A DNA stretch of 35,583 nucleotides from Collinsella aerofaciens (GCF_901212495.1 NZ_CAAKNY010000070.1:48637-84219); one strand, 5' to 3'. Counted from the stretch's first letter, positions 1 to 7,723 are shown. The notes: generated by a model from the letters alone, not told the origin. Numbers and translations are program-made.

Positions 1-117
1 ATGGCCGTCAATCAGCCTAACCATCGCGCTATCAGCCGGGGTAGCTAAAATAGCCCCGTCCCAAATTAGCTGCTCTGCAGGTGGGCTATACTAGCTGCGG
101 ATGAAAGGAAGTTAGCC
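1..117 (+). promoter_or_regulatory. Upstream region of map with candidate -10 box
   Basis: No gene is visible here. A TATACT hexamer at 87-92 is a reasonable -10 box about 25 bp before the start codon; no convincing -35 box sits 16-18 bp upstream. A weak GGGG/CCCC hairpin around 39-57 may be the terminator of a gene outside the window. The Shine-Dalgarno sequence GGAAG lies at 107-111. Confidence 0.3.
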
Positions 118-1005
118 ATGTTTGACAAGGGACCTGTGCCCGGCCGCAACGACGCCTGCTGGTGCGGCAGCGGCAAGAAATATAAGAAATGTCACAGCGC
201 CTTCGACGAGCGCCTCGAGCGCCTGTGGGAGGAGGGCTGGGAGGTTCTGCCCCGCACGCTCTACAAGACGCCTGCCGACATCGAGGGCATCAAGCGCTCG
301 GCTGCCATTAACGTGGGCGTGCTCGACTACGTGGGCGAGCACATCGCCGCGGGCATGACCACCAACCAGATCGACCAGATGATCTACGACTACACCGTCG
401 AGCACGGTGGCACGCCGGCCGACCTCAACTACGAGGGCTACCCCAAGAGCGTGTGCACCTCGATCAACGACGTGGTCTGTCACGGTATCCCCTGCGATGC
501 GGACGTGCTGCACGAGGGCGACATCATCAACGTGGACTGCTCCACGATCTTGGACGGCTACTTTAGCGACTCGAGTCGCATGTTCTGCATCGGCGAGGTC
601 TCTGCCGAGCGCCAGCGCCTGGTCGACGTCACCCGCGCCAGCGTGGAAGCGGGTTTGGCAGCCGTCAAGCCGTGGCTGCCGCTCTCCGTTATGGCCGAGG
701 CCGTGCAGAAGACCGTCGAGGACGCCGGCTTTAGCGTGGTGCGCGAGTACGGCGGACACGGCATTGGCAAGGAGTTCCACGAGGACCCGTTTGTGGGCTT
801 TACCACCGAGGCGCCCGATGTGGACACCATCATGGCTCCGGGTATGGTCTTTACCATCGAGCCTATGGTCAATGCCGGAGCGCCCGACATTAAAATCAGC
901 AAGGGCGATGGCTGGTGCGTGCGCACCAAGGACGGCAGCGATTCGGCCCAGTGCGAGGTGCAGCTCGTGGTGACCGAGGACGGTTACGAGCTGCTGAGCT
1001 GGTAG
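118..1005 (+). CDS. map: Type I methionine aminopeptidase with N-terminal SEC-C zinc motif
   Basis: This enzyme removes the initiator methionine from nascent proteins in the cytoplasm. The 295-residue product has the five metal ligands of the family: D140 (NVDCS), D151 (FSDSS), H214 (GGHGIG), E248 (TIEPM) and E280 (QCEVQ). The substrate-binding histidine H122 lies in VCHGIP. Residues 14-26 form a SEC-C motif (C14, C16, C25, H26), a zinc-binding tag seen on SecA and on some long MetAPs, where it is thought to help ribosome or partner docking. Length fits MetAP-Ia (about 250) plus a 40-residue extension. The ATG has GGAAG upstream. The hydroxyacid dehydrogenase gene follows after 129 bp, with a hairpin repeat between them, so co-transcription is possible but not shown. 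Confidence 0.95.
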   Translation: MFDKGPVPGRNDACWCGSGKKYKKCHSAFDERLERLWEEGWEVLPRTLYKTPADIEGIKRSAAINVGVLDYVGEHIAAGMTTNQIDQMIYDYTVEHGGTPADLNYEGYPKSVCTSINDVVCHGIPCDADVLHEGDIINVDCSTILDGYFSDSSRMFCIGEVSAERQRLVDVTRASVEAGLAAVKPWLPLSVMAEAVQKTVEDAGFSVVREYGGHGIGKEFHEDPFVGFTTEAPDVDTIMAPGMVFTIEPMVNAGAPDIKISKGDGWCVRTKDGSDSAQCEVQLVVTEDGYELLSW

Positions 1006-1069
1006 CTGCATGGACGCCGGATGCTAGTGGGCAAACCCGCCTTGCATCCGGCGTTTAATTTTGACGTTT

Positions 1070-1115
1070 TGCCTGATAAAACCTGCCAAAATAAACCTGT
1101 CCCTTTTTGGCAGGT
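1070..1115 (+). repeat. Palindromic repeat family R1, copy 1
   Basis: Perfect 11-bp inverted repeat: ACCTGCCAAAA (1081-1091) and TTTTGGCAGGT (1105-1115), around a 13-nt loop containing AAACCTGTCCCT. The same core recurs at 3453-3494 and 9551-9592, and inverted at 13114-13148. This copy lies between map and the dehydrogenase gene and ends 5 bp before the latter's Shine-Dalgarno sequence. The layout resembles REP-type elements, but no REP-associated transposase is in the window. Confidence 0.85.
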
Positions 1116-1134
1116 CGAGCGGAGAGGACTGTTT

Positions 1135-2070
1135 GTGAACATCTTGGTTTTGCTGCCCGTGAACGATCATCACCGCGCGATTCTTGAATCGAGTACTCCG
1201 GGAGAGGACTTTATCTATACGAGCGACGATGCCGTCACGCGCGAGCAGGTCGCCGATGCCGATGTGATTCTCGGCAATATCGACCCCGCCATGCTCACGG
1301 CATGCGAGCATCTCCAGCTGTTGCAATTGCAGACCGCCGGCTATGACGACTACCTTACCGCCGGCACCGTGCCGGCCGACGCCAAGCTGTCTTGCTCGGT
1401 GGGCGCCTACGGTCAGGCCGTAAGCGAGCACATGTTTGCCATGGTGCTGTCAATGATGAAGCGCCTGCCCGGCTACCAGGACCTGCAGCGCGAGCATCGC
1501 TGGGAGGACTTGGGCCCGGTCACCTCGCTCAAAAATGCCAACGTGTTGGTGCTGGGCGCGGGCGATATCGGCGGCCACTTTGCCGCGCTCTGCCGCAGCA
1601 TGGGCGCACACGTCCGCGGCATCAAGCGCCATCCACTCGTCTACCCCATTGTGTTTGAGGACATGGACGGCATGGACGCCCTGTCCGAGCGCCTGGCCGA
1701 GGCTGACATTGTCGCATCCTTTCTGCCCAGCACGCCCGAGACGCGCGGCCTGGCGAACGCCGAGTTCTTCGCCGCAATGAAGCCGGGCGCTTTCTTTGCC
1801 AACGGTGGCCGCGGCGATCTTGTGGTTGCCGACGATTTGGCTGCCGCTCTGGAGTCGGGACATCTCGCCGGCGCCGCGGTCGACGTCACCGACCCCGAGC
1901 CGCTACCCGCTACGAGCCCGCTGTGGGATGCGCCCAACATGCTCATCACACCGCACGTTTCCGGCTGGTTCCACCTGGAGGCCACACTCAACAACGTCGT
2001 CGACATCGCCGCGGAGAATCTGCGTCATCTGCAGGCCGGCGAAACTTTACGTTGTTGGATCGAACACTAA
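1135..2070 (+). CDS. D-isomer-specific 2-hydroxyacid dehydrogenase family protein
   Basis: NAD(P)-dependent oxidoreductase of the D-2-hydroxyacid dehydrogenase family; the substrate cannot be named from sequence. With the GTG start at 1135 the protein has 311 residues, the usual family length. The Rossmann motif GAGDIGG is at 141-147. The catalytic triad is visible as R226 (NGGRGDLV), E255 (TDPEPLP) and H274 (TPHVSGW). The frame is open back to 1021, but that extension would translate the R1 repeat; GGAGAGG at 1121-1127 sits 7 nt before the GTG, so the internal GTG is preferred. A perfect 12-bp hairpin starts 4 bp after the stop and opens repeat element A. Confidence 0.88.
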   Translation: MNILVLLPVNDHHRAILESSTPGEDFIYTSDDAVTREQVADADVILGNIDPAMLTACEHLQLLQLQTAGYDDYLTAGTVPADAKLSCSVGAYGQAVSEHMFAMVLSMMKRLPGYQDLQREHRWEDLGPVTSLKNANVLVLGAGDIGGHFAALCRSMGAHVRGIKRHPLVYPIVFEDMDGMDALSERLAEADIVASFLPSTPETRGLANAEFFAAMKPGAFFANGGRGDLVVADDLAAALESGHLAGAAVDVTDPEPLPATSPLWDAPNMLITPHVSGWFHLEATLNNVVDIAAENLRHLQAGETLRCWIEH

Positions 2071-2073
2071 TTT

Positions 2074-2216
2074 GTTCCGGCGTTTTGCCAAACGCCGGAA
2101 CCCCTCGACACTGCGAGCCCGCCAGAGCGGCAATCTGACGTTCAATCGTCGGGCATGACCAGAAGGTCAATGCCCTCCTCTTTCACGTCACCTTGCTCGC
2201 TCTGGCGGGCTCTCGC
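2074..2216 (+). repeat. Structured repeat element, copy A (downstream flank of the toxin operon)
   Basis: Three nested parts. (1) A perfect 12-bp hairpin at 2074-2101 with a 4-nt loop. (2) An outer stem pairing 2113-2133 with 2193-2216 (core CCCGCCAGAGCG). (3) An inner hairpin at 2151-2175 with a GACC-AGAA-GGTC tip. Copy B at 3242-3386 has the same three parts in the same order. The inner hairpin tip is identical, but the stem sequences differ while still pairing. It may terminate the dehydrogenase transcript, although no T-run follows the first hairpin. Confidence 0.8.
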
Positions 2217-2250
2217 TGACTTTTGTTTGACCTGTAGGGTCTTCAAATTG

Positions 2251-2742
2251 CTAGAGCGTTGCTAAGTAATTCTTTGCGTCTTCTACACTCATTGCGGCGA
2301 CTGGTGCATGCGAGCAGAGCTTGACATCGTTGGTGACCAGAAGGTCTGTCTTTGCGCGCATCGCTGCCGCGATGATTAAATCGTCTTCGTAATCGCTATG
2401 GAGCTTACGCTGCTTACTCGCCATCCATATGTCGCTCAGATCGCAGGGCACGGGCGTAGCAAGTTGCGACAACACATCAAGACAATCCCATGCAAGTGAT
2501 GTCGCCGCCGAAGCGGCATCTTGAGACAGCGAACCGTGCTCTCGCCGATACCATGCCTTATGTTCGCTTGAAATCAAATAGAACAGGTCTTTGGACGATG
2601 TCGCCGCATACATCAGCTCAGCCTGAGCCGTACACGCATCACGCAAAAACTCAATTGCCGCCGAACGACCGCGTCGTGAAGGGATGAAATAATCAAGCCA
2701 GACATTGGTGTCAACCAAGATGCGCTTTGGAGCCTCACTCAT
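2251..2742 (-). CDS. PIN-domain toxin (VapC-like ribonuclease)
   Basis: A 163-residue PIN domain, predicted Mg-dependent endoribonuclease of a type II toxin-antitoxin pair. The acidic active site is visible: D11 in LVDTNVWLD, the cluster D118-E119-D120-D121 in SDYEDDLII, and D139 in LLVTNDV. D52 may be a further ligand. The start codon overlaps the end of the antitoxin gene by 8 nt (ATGAGTGA), so the two are translationally coupled with the antitoxin first. No Shine-Dalgarno is obvious, as expected for coupling. The operon lies between two direct copies of a structured repeat. The target RNA is unknown. Confidence 0.85.
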   Translation of the reverse strand: MSEAPKRILVDTNVWLDYFIPSRRGRSAAIEFLRDACTAQAELMYAATSSKDLFYLISSEHKAWYRREHGSLSQDAASAATSLAWDCLDVLSQLATPVPCDLSDIWMASKQRKLHSDYEDDLIIAAAMRAKTDLLVTNDVKLCSHAPVAAMSVEDAKNYLATL

Positions 2743-3115
2743 AGAGCCAGCTCATCTCCTCGCCATAGCGATCCGCATAGACATTCCGTTTGAGCTCTTC
2801 GTCGTCCGACGGCTGAGCCTTGACCATATCGATTCCCGACTCACGGCAAGCGGCAGCGAACAGCTTCGACCCCTGATCCATGAGCTCGAGCTTGTGCTTG
2901 GCGGCTTTCTCTCGCTCGCGCTGTTCCGCCCGGGCACGACCAGGCGAAAGGATGTCCTGGAGCGCGCCGGGCCGATCAGCCAGAGATGCCGCAAGTTGCC
3001 AGAGCGCACGCACCGCTTGGCTCGGCGTCATACCGGCCCTAGAGAGAGCGGCGTCCCCACTCCTTTTAAGATCGGGATCGAGACGTACGTTGATCTGAGC
3101 GGCTGTTGTGGTCAT
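2735..3115 (-). CDS. Ribbon-helix-helix antitoxin (RelB/DinJ-like)
   Basis: A 126-residue protein with an N-terminal ribbon-helix-helix: the strand AQINVRLDPDLK (6-17), then two helices ending near TPSQAVRALWQLAAS. The C-terminal half (about 60-126) is charged and probably wraps the PIN toxin. It should neutralise the toxin and, as a dimer, repress its own promoter. A strong AAGGAGGGG lies just before the ATG. The -10 box upstream is covered by an 8-bp inverted repeat, a likely autoregulatory operator. The pairing of a RelB/DinJ-type antitoxin with a PIN toxin is common in Actinobacteria and Firmicutes. Confidence 0.82.
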   Translation of the reverse strand: MTTTAAQINVRLDPDLKRSGDAALSRAGMTPSQAVRALWQLAASLADRPGALQDILSPGRARAEQREREKAAKHKLELMDQGSKLFAAACRESGIDMVKAQPSDDEELKRNVYADRYGEEMSWLYE

Positions 3116-3138
3116 GACCCCTCCTTAACACTTCAAAA

Positions 3139-3169
3139 CTATCATAAAACTCTATGGTAGATACGTAAA
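3139..3169 (-). promoter_or_regulatory. Toxin-antitoxin promoter with overlapping operator
   Basis: On the minus strand, TTTACG (3164-3169) and TATGAT (3141-3146) are separated by exactly 17 bp, a good sigma-70 type promoter about 25 bp before the antitoxin ATG. An imperfect inverted repeat, CTATCATA at 3139-3146 and TATGGTAG at 3153-3160 (7 of 8 pairs), covers the -10 box. This is a likely binding site for the antitoxin. Confidence 0.6.
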
Positions 3170-3241
3170 GCATGTATAGCATTTACAAGCATTAGCTGTA
3201 CTCTGTACACAAAAAGCCGCCGAGGCACACTGCACCTTTAG

Positions 3242-3386
3242 GTTCCGCCGTTCTTACGAACGGCGGACCGGCCGACGCTGCGCAACGTCCAGAACGACAA
3301 TTTGTCATTCAAAAGGCGAGGCATGACCAGAAGGTCAATGCCTCGCCTTTTTTCATGCCAACTTGTTCGCTCTGGACGTCGCTCGC
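3242..3386 (+). repeat. Structured repeat element, copy B (upstream flank of the toxin operon)
   Basis: Second copy of the element at 2074-2216, same orientation. First hairpin 3242-3253/3258-3269 (11 of 12 pairs, loop TTAC). Outer stem 3280-3300 with 3363-3386 (core ACGTCCAGA). Inner hairpin 3314-3348 with the GACC-AGAA-GGTC tip and a 15-bp stem, followed by six Ts. The inner hairpin could also terminate transcripts. The gap 3116-3495 holds only the antitoxin promoter, this element and R1 copy 2. Confidence 0.8.
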
Positions 3387-3452
3387 TGACGTTTGCTCGA
3401 CCAGCGGTGTCTTAACAATTCCGTCCAGCTGTTGGCATTGCGGCATTTTCCC

Positions 3453-3494
3453 AGATAAAACCTGCCAAAATAAACCTGTCCCTTTTTAGTAGGT
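3453..3494 (+). repeat. Palindromic repeat family R1, copy 2
   Basis: ACCTGCCAAAA at 3460-3470 with a degraded partner arm TTTTAGTAGGT at 3484-3494, and the core AAACCTGTCCCTTTTT between. It ends one base before the stop codon of the M18 peptidase gene on the minus strand. It is nearly identical over its whole length to copy 3 at 9551-9592, including the altered arm. Confidence 0.85.
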
Positions 3495-3495
3495 T

Positions 3496-4881
3496 TTAGA
3501 GCCCCACGCTTTCGGCGCCGTTGATGGTTAGGTTTCGCTCGTAGAAGGCGGTGAGGGCGCGGATGGCGTACATCACGTCGCGTACGCCGCCGGTCTCGTA
3601 GCTTGAGTGCATGGCAAGCTGCGGCAGGCCCACGTCCACAGCATGCATACTCGCCTGCATATTGGACAGATTGCCCAGGGTAGAACCGCCGGCCATATCG
3701 CTCTTGTTGGCGAAGGCCTGCGTGGGCACGTCGGCGTCATCGCAGATGGCCTGGAACACCGCGCGGCTAAAGGCATCGGTACAGTAGTGCTGGTTGGCGG
3801 CTTCCTTGATGACGATACCGCCGTTGAGCACCACCTGATTGCGGGCATCGCACTTTTCGGCATGATTGGGATGCACGGCATGTGCGTTGTCGCAGCTCAC
3901 GAGCATCGATGCGGCAAGGGCGCGATGGTACGACTCGTCGTCAAAGCCCAGCGATCCGTTGATGCGGCGCAGCGCGTCGGCCAAGAACGTCGACATGGCG
4001 CCCTGTTTGGTCTCGGAGCCGACCTCCTCGTTATCAAAGCAGCAAAAGACCGAGATGTCATGCGCATTCTCGGCATCCAAAAATGCCTGCAGCGAGGTGT
4101 AGGCGCAGGCCAGGTCGTCAAGCTTGGGCGTCGAGATAAACTCGTCGGCCCAGCCCCAAATGCGCGCATCCTGACGATTGACCAGGAACAGATCGCGGCC
4201 CAAAATCTGTTCGGGCTCAACATCCAGCTCTTCGGCGATCAGGGCGTCAAAGTCGCCCTGCTTAAGGTCGCCGGCGCTGATGAGCGGGCACAGGTCGATG
4301 GCTCGGTTGGGCGCAAAGCCCTCGTTAACGCCACGATTCATATGGATGGCAAGGCTCGGGATAATAGCGACCTCGCGCTCGGTGGCAAGCAGGCGGCTCT
4401 CAATACGGTCGCCTTCGCGCACCAACACGCGGCCCGCGAGCGCCAGCGGGCGATCGAACCAGGTGTAGTCGATCATGCCGCCGTAGGCCTCGGTGTTTAG
4501 GCGCAGCGTCTCGCCTGCACCGTCGAGTTCGGGCACGGCCTTGACCTTAAACGTCGGCGAATCGCTGTGCGACGCCGTGAGCTGAAAATGATAGTCGCCG
4601 GCAACGCCGTCCTCGCCCCACGTTGCGGCCAAGTCCTCGCCCACCTTAAAGGCGATGACGCTCGAGGTGTTGCGCTGCGTGTAATAACGCCCGCCCGGCT
4701 CGATATCCCACGCCGCGTTCTCGGGCAGGTAGGTAAAGCCCGCCTCGTCGAGCTCGGCCATAATGGTCGCCGCCGTATGGAACATGCTGGGGCATGCCTC
4801 GATAAAGTCGATAAGGTCGTTGGCAGCCTCGATATCGTCGGCCGTCACGTGCACGCGCTCGGGCGCTTCCTGATCCGTCAT
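3496..4881 (-). CDS. apeB: M18 family aminopeptidase (aspartyl aminopeptidase type)
   Basis: Zinc-dependent cytosolic aminopeptidase of family M18, which trims N-terminal residues, typically acidic ones, from peptides. The 461-residue length is normal for the family. Metal-site motifs are visible: H105 and D107 (ASHSDSP), D255-D256 (KLDDLAC), E285-E286 (DNEEVGS), D331 with H334 (DNAHAVHP), and H425 (AMHSSYETGG). MAGGSTLG at 397-404 is also typical. The frame extends 37 codons further upstream, but the ATG at 4881 is preceded by AAAGGGGAG, and family alignment begins near here. The stop codon adjoins R1 copy 2. The gene is divergent from the Ntn hydrolase across 161 bp. Confidence 0.92.
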   Translation of the reverse strand: MTDQEAPERVHVTADDIEAANDLIDFIEACPSMFHTAATIMAELDEAGFTYLPENAAWDIEPGGRYYTQRNTSSVIAFKVGEDLAATWGEDGVAGDYHFQLTASHSDSPTFKVKAVPELDGAGETLRLNTEAYGGMIDYTWFDRPLALAGRVLVREGDRIESRLLATEREVAIIPSLAIHMNRGVNEGFAPNRAIDLCPLISAGDLKQGDFDALIAEELDVEPEQILGRDLFLVNRQDARIWGWADEFISTPKLDDLACAYTSLQAFLDAENAHDISVFCCFDNEEVGSETKQGAMSTFLADALRRINGSLGFDDESYHRALAASMLVSCDNAHAVHPNHAEKCDARNQVVLNGGIVIKEAANQHYCTDAFSRAVFQAICDDADVPTQAFANKSDMAGGSTLGNLSNMQASMHAVDVGLPQLAMHSSYETGGVRDVMYAIRALTAFYERNLTINGAESVGL

Positions 4882-5042
4882 GCTCTCCCCTTTCGCTGGG
4901 TTGATGGTCCCCTCCAGCATACCCCGCCACGCCAGAGCCGCACGCTTCATTCCGTGCTTAATTCCACACCGCTCACCAAGTTGAGCCATCATGCCCGCGC
5001 TCCTTTTGCGACAATTGCGCTAACAGGACGAGAGGAGCCGTC

Positions 5043-6128
5043 ATGAAGCCACGTAACATTGCCATCGCCTGCGGTGTCGCGGGCGTCGCCGTCGGCCTTG
5101 CCGCTGCCGCCGGCATCGTTTACCGCAAGCAAATCAAGTCCGCCGCGTCGCTCAAACGCTTGACGGGCTACGCAGACGGCTATGACCTGTACGGCATCGA
5201 CATCGCCTACGACTACGACCTTGACCGCATCATCGCAGCCGATGTGCGCGACGACCAGGCCTACATCGATGCCGTGGTGGCGCAGGTGCTGCCCGGTGTG
5301 CCGACACATGTCCAGGCGCCCCAGTTTGCCTGCAGCGCTTTTGTCGCCGTAGATGCCGAAGGCCGCGTGCGCACCGGTCGCAATTACGACTTTAAGGACG
5401 ACACCTCGGCGCTGCTGGTGCGCAATCACCCGCGCGGCGGCTATGCCTCCATCGGTTTTGCGGCCCTTAACAACCTGGGCGATAATACTCCGCTTGACTC
5501 CGTCGCCGGACGTGCCGCCGCACTCATGGGCCCGTTTGCCCAGCTCGACGGTGTTAACGAATGCGGCGTATCCATTGCTGTGCTCACCCTGGATTCCAAA
5601 CCCTGTGACCAGGACACGCAGCGCCCCGTCATCAACACTTCGCTCGCCATCCGCCTGGTGCTCGACCGCGCGGCTACCACGCAGGAGGCCGTCGACCTGC
5701 TTTCTGCCTACGACATGCACGCCATGGCCGGACGCGATTACCACTTCTTTATCAACGACGCCGCCGGTGACGCGCGCGTAGTAGAGTGGGATCCGCACGA
5801 TCCGGACCGCGCTTTCAAAGCGACTCCTGTACGACAGGTTACGAACTTCTACGCCTGCTATGGTGACGAAGTGCTGCCCAACCAAAAGAATGGCGAGCTG
5901 GGCCATGGTAAAGAGCGCGCCGTCGCAATCGCCGATGTCCTTGACGCCCATGTCGGTGCCCAGGACGAGGCAGTCGCTTGGAAGGCCCTACGCGCTGCGG
6001 CGCAAGAACCCGATCCGGAAGACATCACCAGCAATACGCAATGGTCGGTCGTCTTTGACAACACCGAGCCCGCCGCCGCCATCACGCTGCGCCGCCACTG
6101 GGGCAACATCGACGCCTTCGCGCTGTAA
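5043..6128 (+). CDS. Linear amide C-N hydrolase, choloylglycine hydrolase-like, membrane-anchored
   Basis: Ntn-type hydrolase of the choloylglycine hydrolase/penicillin V acylase superfamily, cleaving linear amides such as N-acyl amino acids or possibly conjugated bile salts. A hydrophobic segment (about 5-26, after KPR) looks like a signal anchor. The probable nucleophile is C97 in QFACSAF, with R113 and D116 in TGRNYDF, N172 in GVNECG, the strand FINDAAGDARVVEWD, and N268. Classical bile salt hydrolases expose the cysteine as residue 2; here about 96 residues precede it, so autocatalytic removal of a propeptide is likely. GAGAGGAG lies before the ATG. The substrate cannot be decided from sequence; penicillin V acylase or N-acyl-homoserine-type activity is equally possible. 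Confidence 0.8.
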   Translation: MKPRNIAIACGVAGVAVGLAAAAGIVYRKQIKSAASLKRLTGYADGYDLYGIDIAYDYDLDRIIAADVRDDQAYIDAVVAQVLPGVPTHVQAPQFACSAFVAVDAEGRVRTGRNYDFKDDTSALLVRNHPRGGYASIGFAALNNLGDNTPLDSVAGRAAALMGPFAQLDGVNECGVSIAVLTLDSKPCDQDTQRPVINTSLAIRLVLDRAATTQEAVDLLSAYDMHAMAGRDYHFFINDAAGDARVVEWDPHDPDRAFKATPVRQVTNFYACYGDEVLPNQKNGELGHGKERAVAIADVLDAHVGAQDEAVAWKALRAAAQEPDPEDITSNTQWSVVFDNTEPAAAITLRRHWGNIDAFAL

Positions 6129-6197
6129 GGAGCTGACACCGTCGTCCTTACGCTCGTCTGACGTTGCTTACATTTCTATACATTTGAGCTAACACGT

Positions 6198-6230
6198 TTT
6201 ACCCCCGCATCAACAGTGTGCGGGGGTAAA
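6198..6230 (+). terminator. Hairpin terminator after the Ntn hydrolase gene
   Basis: Perfect 12-bp inverted repeat TTTACCCCCGCA (6198-6209) and TGCGGGGGTAAA (6219-6230) with a 9-nt loop, 70 bp after the hydrolase stop and 38 bp before pfkA. The A/T ends give a short U-run in either direction. Confidence 0.7.
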
Positions 6231-6268
6231 CTTATGCGCATGTTATAACTTGCCCGGAAGGATTCATA

Positions 6269-7348
6269 ATGCTTAGGATCGGTCTTCTTACTAGTGGCGG
6301 CGACTGCCAGGCGCTCAACGCCACCATGCGCGGCATCGTCAAAACGCTCATAACCAATAGCGAAGAGCCTATCGAGATCTACGGTTTTGAGGACGGCTAC
6401 CAGGGCCTTATCTACAGCAGGTTCCGCGTCATGTCGCCCGCCGATTTTAGCGGCATCCTCACCCGTGGCGGCACTATCCTGGGCACGAGCCGCACACCGT
6501 TCAAGCGTCTGGACATTCCCGAGGCCGACGGCGTCGAGAAGGTGCCCGCGATGGTCCACACCTATCACAAGCTGCAGCTCGACTGCCTGTTTATGCTGGG
6601 CGGCAACGGCTCCACCAAGACTGCCAACCGCCTGCGCGAAGAGGGCCTCAACGTTATTGCCTTGCCCAAGACCATCGATAACGACACCTGGGGCACCGAG
6701 ATGACCTTTGGCTTTACGAGCGCCATCGACATCGCCACCAAGTGCATCGACGACATTCACACCACCGCTTCGAGCCATGGGCGCGTGTTCGTTATCGAGA
6801 TCATGGGCCACAAGGTTGGCTGGATCCCGCTGTATGCCGGCGTCGCGGGCGGCGCGGATGTCATCTTGATCCCCGAAATCCCCTACGACATGGATAACGT
6901 CATCAAGACCATCGAGCATCGCATGGAAACCGGCAGCCGCTTTACCATCGTGGCCGTCGCCGAGGGCGCCATCTCCAAGGAGGACGCGGCGCTGCCCAAG
7001 AAGGAGTACAAGAAGAAGCTCGCCGAGCGTACGAGCCCGTCGATCGTCTACGACATCGCCAAGGAGATTGAGGCCAAGACCGGTCGCGAGACCCGCGTCG
7101 CCATCCCCGGTCACACGCAGCGCGGCGGCCAGCCCGATGCCCAGGACCGTATCTTTGCGACCCAGTGCGGCGTCGAGGCGGCGCTTGGCTGCCTGCGCGG
7201 CGAGTTTGGCTACATGATCGCCCTGCGTGACGGCAAGATGTGCCACATGCCGCTCGAGGAGGTCGCCGGTAAGCTCAAGTTTGTCGACCCCCAGAGCGAT
7301 CTGGTGCGCGAGGCCAAGGCGCTGGGCATCAGCTTCGGCGAAGAATAG
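6269..7348 (+). CDS. pfkA: 6-phosphofructokinase, GGDCQ/PKTIDND subgroup
   Basis: Phosphorylates fructose 6-phosphate in glycolysis. The 359-residue protein has the family motifs in order: SGGDCQALN (9-17), LGTSR (71-75), the donor loop GGNGSTKTA (111-119), PKTIDND (133-139, with D137 the catalytic base), MGHKVGWI, and the sugar-phosphate motif GHTQRGGQPDAQDR. A glycine after GGN matches ATP users, while lysine in PKTIDND is shared by PPi-dependent and the actinobacterial mixed group; ATP is the likelier donor but PPi is not excluded. GGAAGGA precedes the ATG. Its stop codon lies inside the 5' arm of a large inverted repeat, which probably ends the transcript. Confidence 0.93.
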   Translation: MLRIGLLTSGGDCQALNATMRGIVKTLITNSEEPIEIYGFEDGYQGLIYSRFRVMSPADFSGILTRGGTILGTSRTPFKRLDIPEADGVEKVPAMVHTYHKLQLDCLFMLGGNGSTKTANRLREEGLNVIALPKTIDNDTWGTEMTFGFTSAIDIATKCIDDIHTTASSHGRVFVIEIMGHKVGWIPLYAGVAGGADVILIPEIPYDMDNVIKTIEHRMETGSRFTIVAVAEGAISKEDAALPKKEYKKKLAERTSPSIVYDIAKEIEAKTGRETRVAIPGHTQRGGQPDAQDRIFATQCGVEAALGCLRGEFGYMIALRDGKMCHMPLEEVAGKLKFVDPQSDLVREAKALGISFGEE

Positions 7349-7495
7349 CCTCGGCCGAAATCCATCCCATCGAGCCCTCCGACCCCGCCCGACGATTTCG
7401 ATTTGGCTCCTCCCTTGACTCCGTCAAAGGTCGCCAATCGAAATCGTCGGACGGGGTCGGAGGGCCCTTCGTCTACATACTCGCCGAGGCTATTC
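7343..7495 (+). repeat. Large nested inverted repeat spanning the pfkA stop codon
   Basis: Outer arms GAATAGCCTCGGC (7343-7355) and GCCGAGGCTATTC (7483-7495) are perfect and include the pfkA TAG. Inner arms 7374-7406 and 7434-7465 pair over about 31 bp with one mismatch and one bulge. A small TTGAC/GTCAA hairpin forms the tip. In RNA this would be a very stable rod and a probable terminator. Gap 7349-7779 holds this element, an R3 palindrome and a direct-repeat operator candidate. Confidence 0.85.
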
Positions 7496-7530
7496 GTCTT
7501 CTTGCTACAGGTGCCTGGGCTGAAATTCAA

Positions 7531-7593
7531 TTGCGGTGAAATAGTTCCTGCTTAGCCCGCAAATGGCTGATTTTAGGAACTATTCCACCGCAA
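7531..7593 (+). repeat. Palindromic repeat family R3, copy 1
   Basis: Arms TTGCGGTGAAATAGTTCCT (7531-7549) and its near-perfect complement at 7575-7593 (18 of 19). A related palindrome with the same TTGCGGTGA-ATAG start lies at 8749-8817, so the two bracket the XRE-membrane regulator gene. Confidence 0.8.
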
Positions 7594-7659
7594 CTTACTG
7601 AGTGGGGATCTTGGCTGCTACTTGCACTGACATTTGTCCTAAAATGGCTGGTCATGATG

Positions 7660-7723
7660 GTTGCTACCGGTAGTTGCGGTAGGGTTGGGGCAGATTCTAA
7701 CTAGAAATGGTAGTTGCTACCGG
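7660..7723 (+). promoter_or_regulatory. Direct-repeat operator candidate upstream of the XRE regulator
   Basis: GTTGCTACCGG occurs at 7660-7670 and again at 7713-7723, 53 bp apart. The first copy is centred on the perfect palindrome CTACCGGTAG (7664-7673). Both lie within 120 bp of the regulator's start codon, so autoregulation is a natural guess. No clear -35/-10 pair was found. Confidence 0.4.

Noticed and set aside
1021..1134. Longer N-terminus for the hydroxyacid dehydrogenase
   Set aside because: The extra 38 residues would translate the R1 palindrome; a GTG with GGAGAGG lies exactly at the family start.
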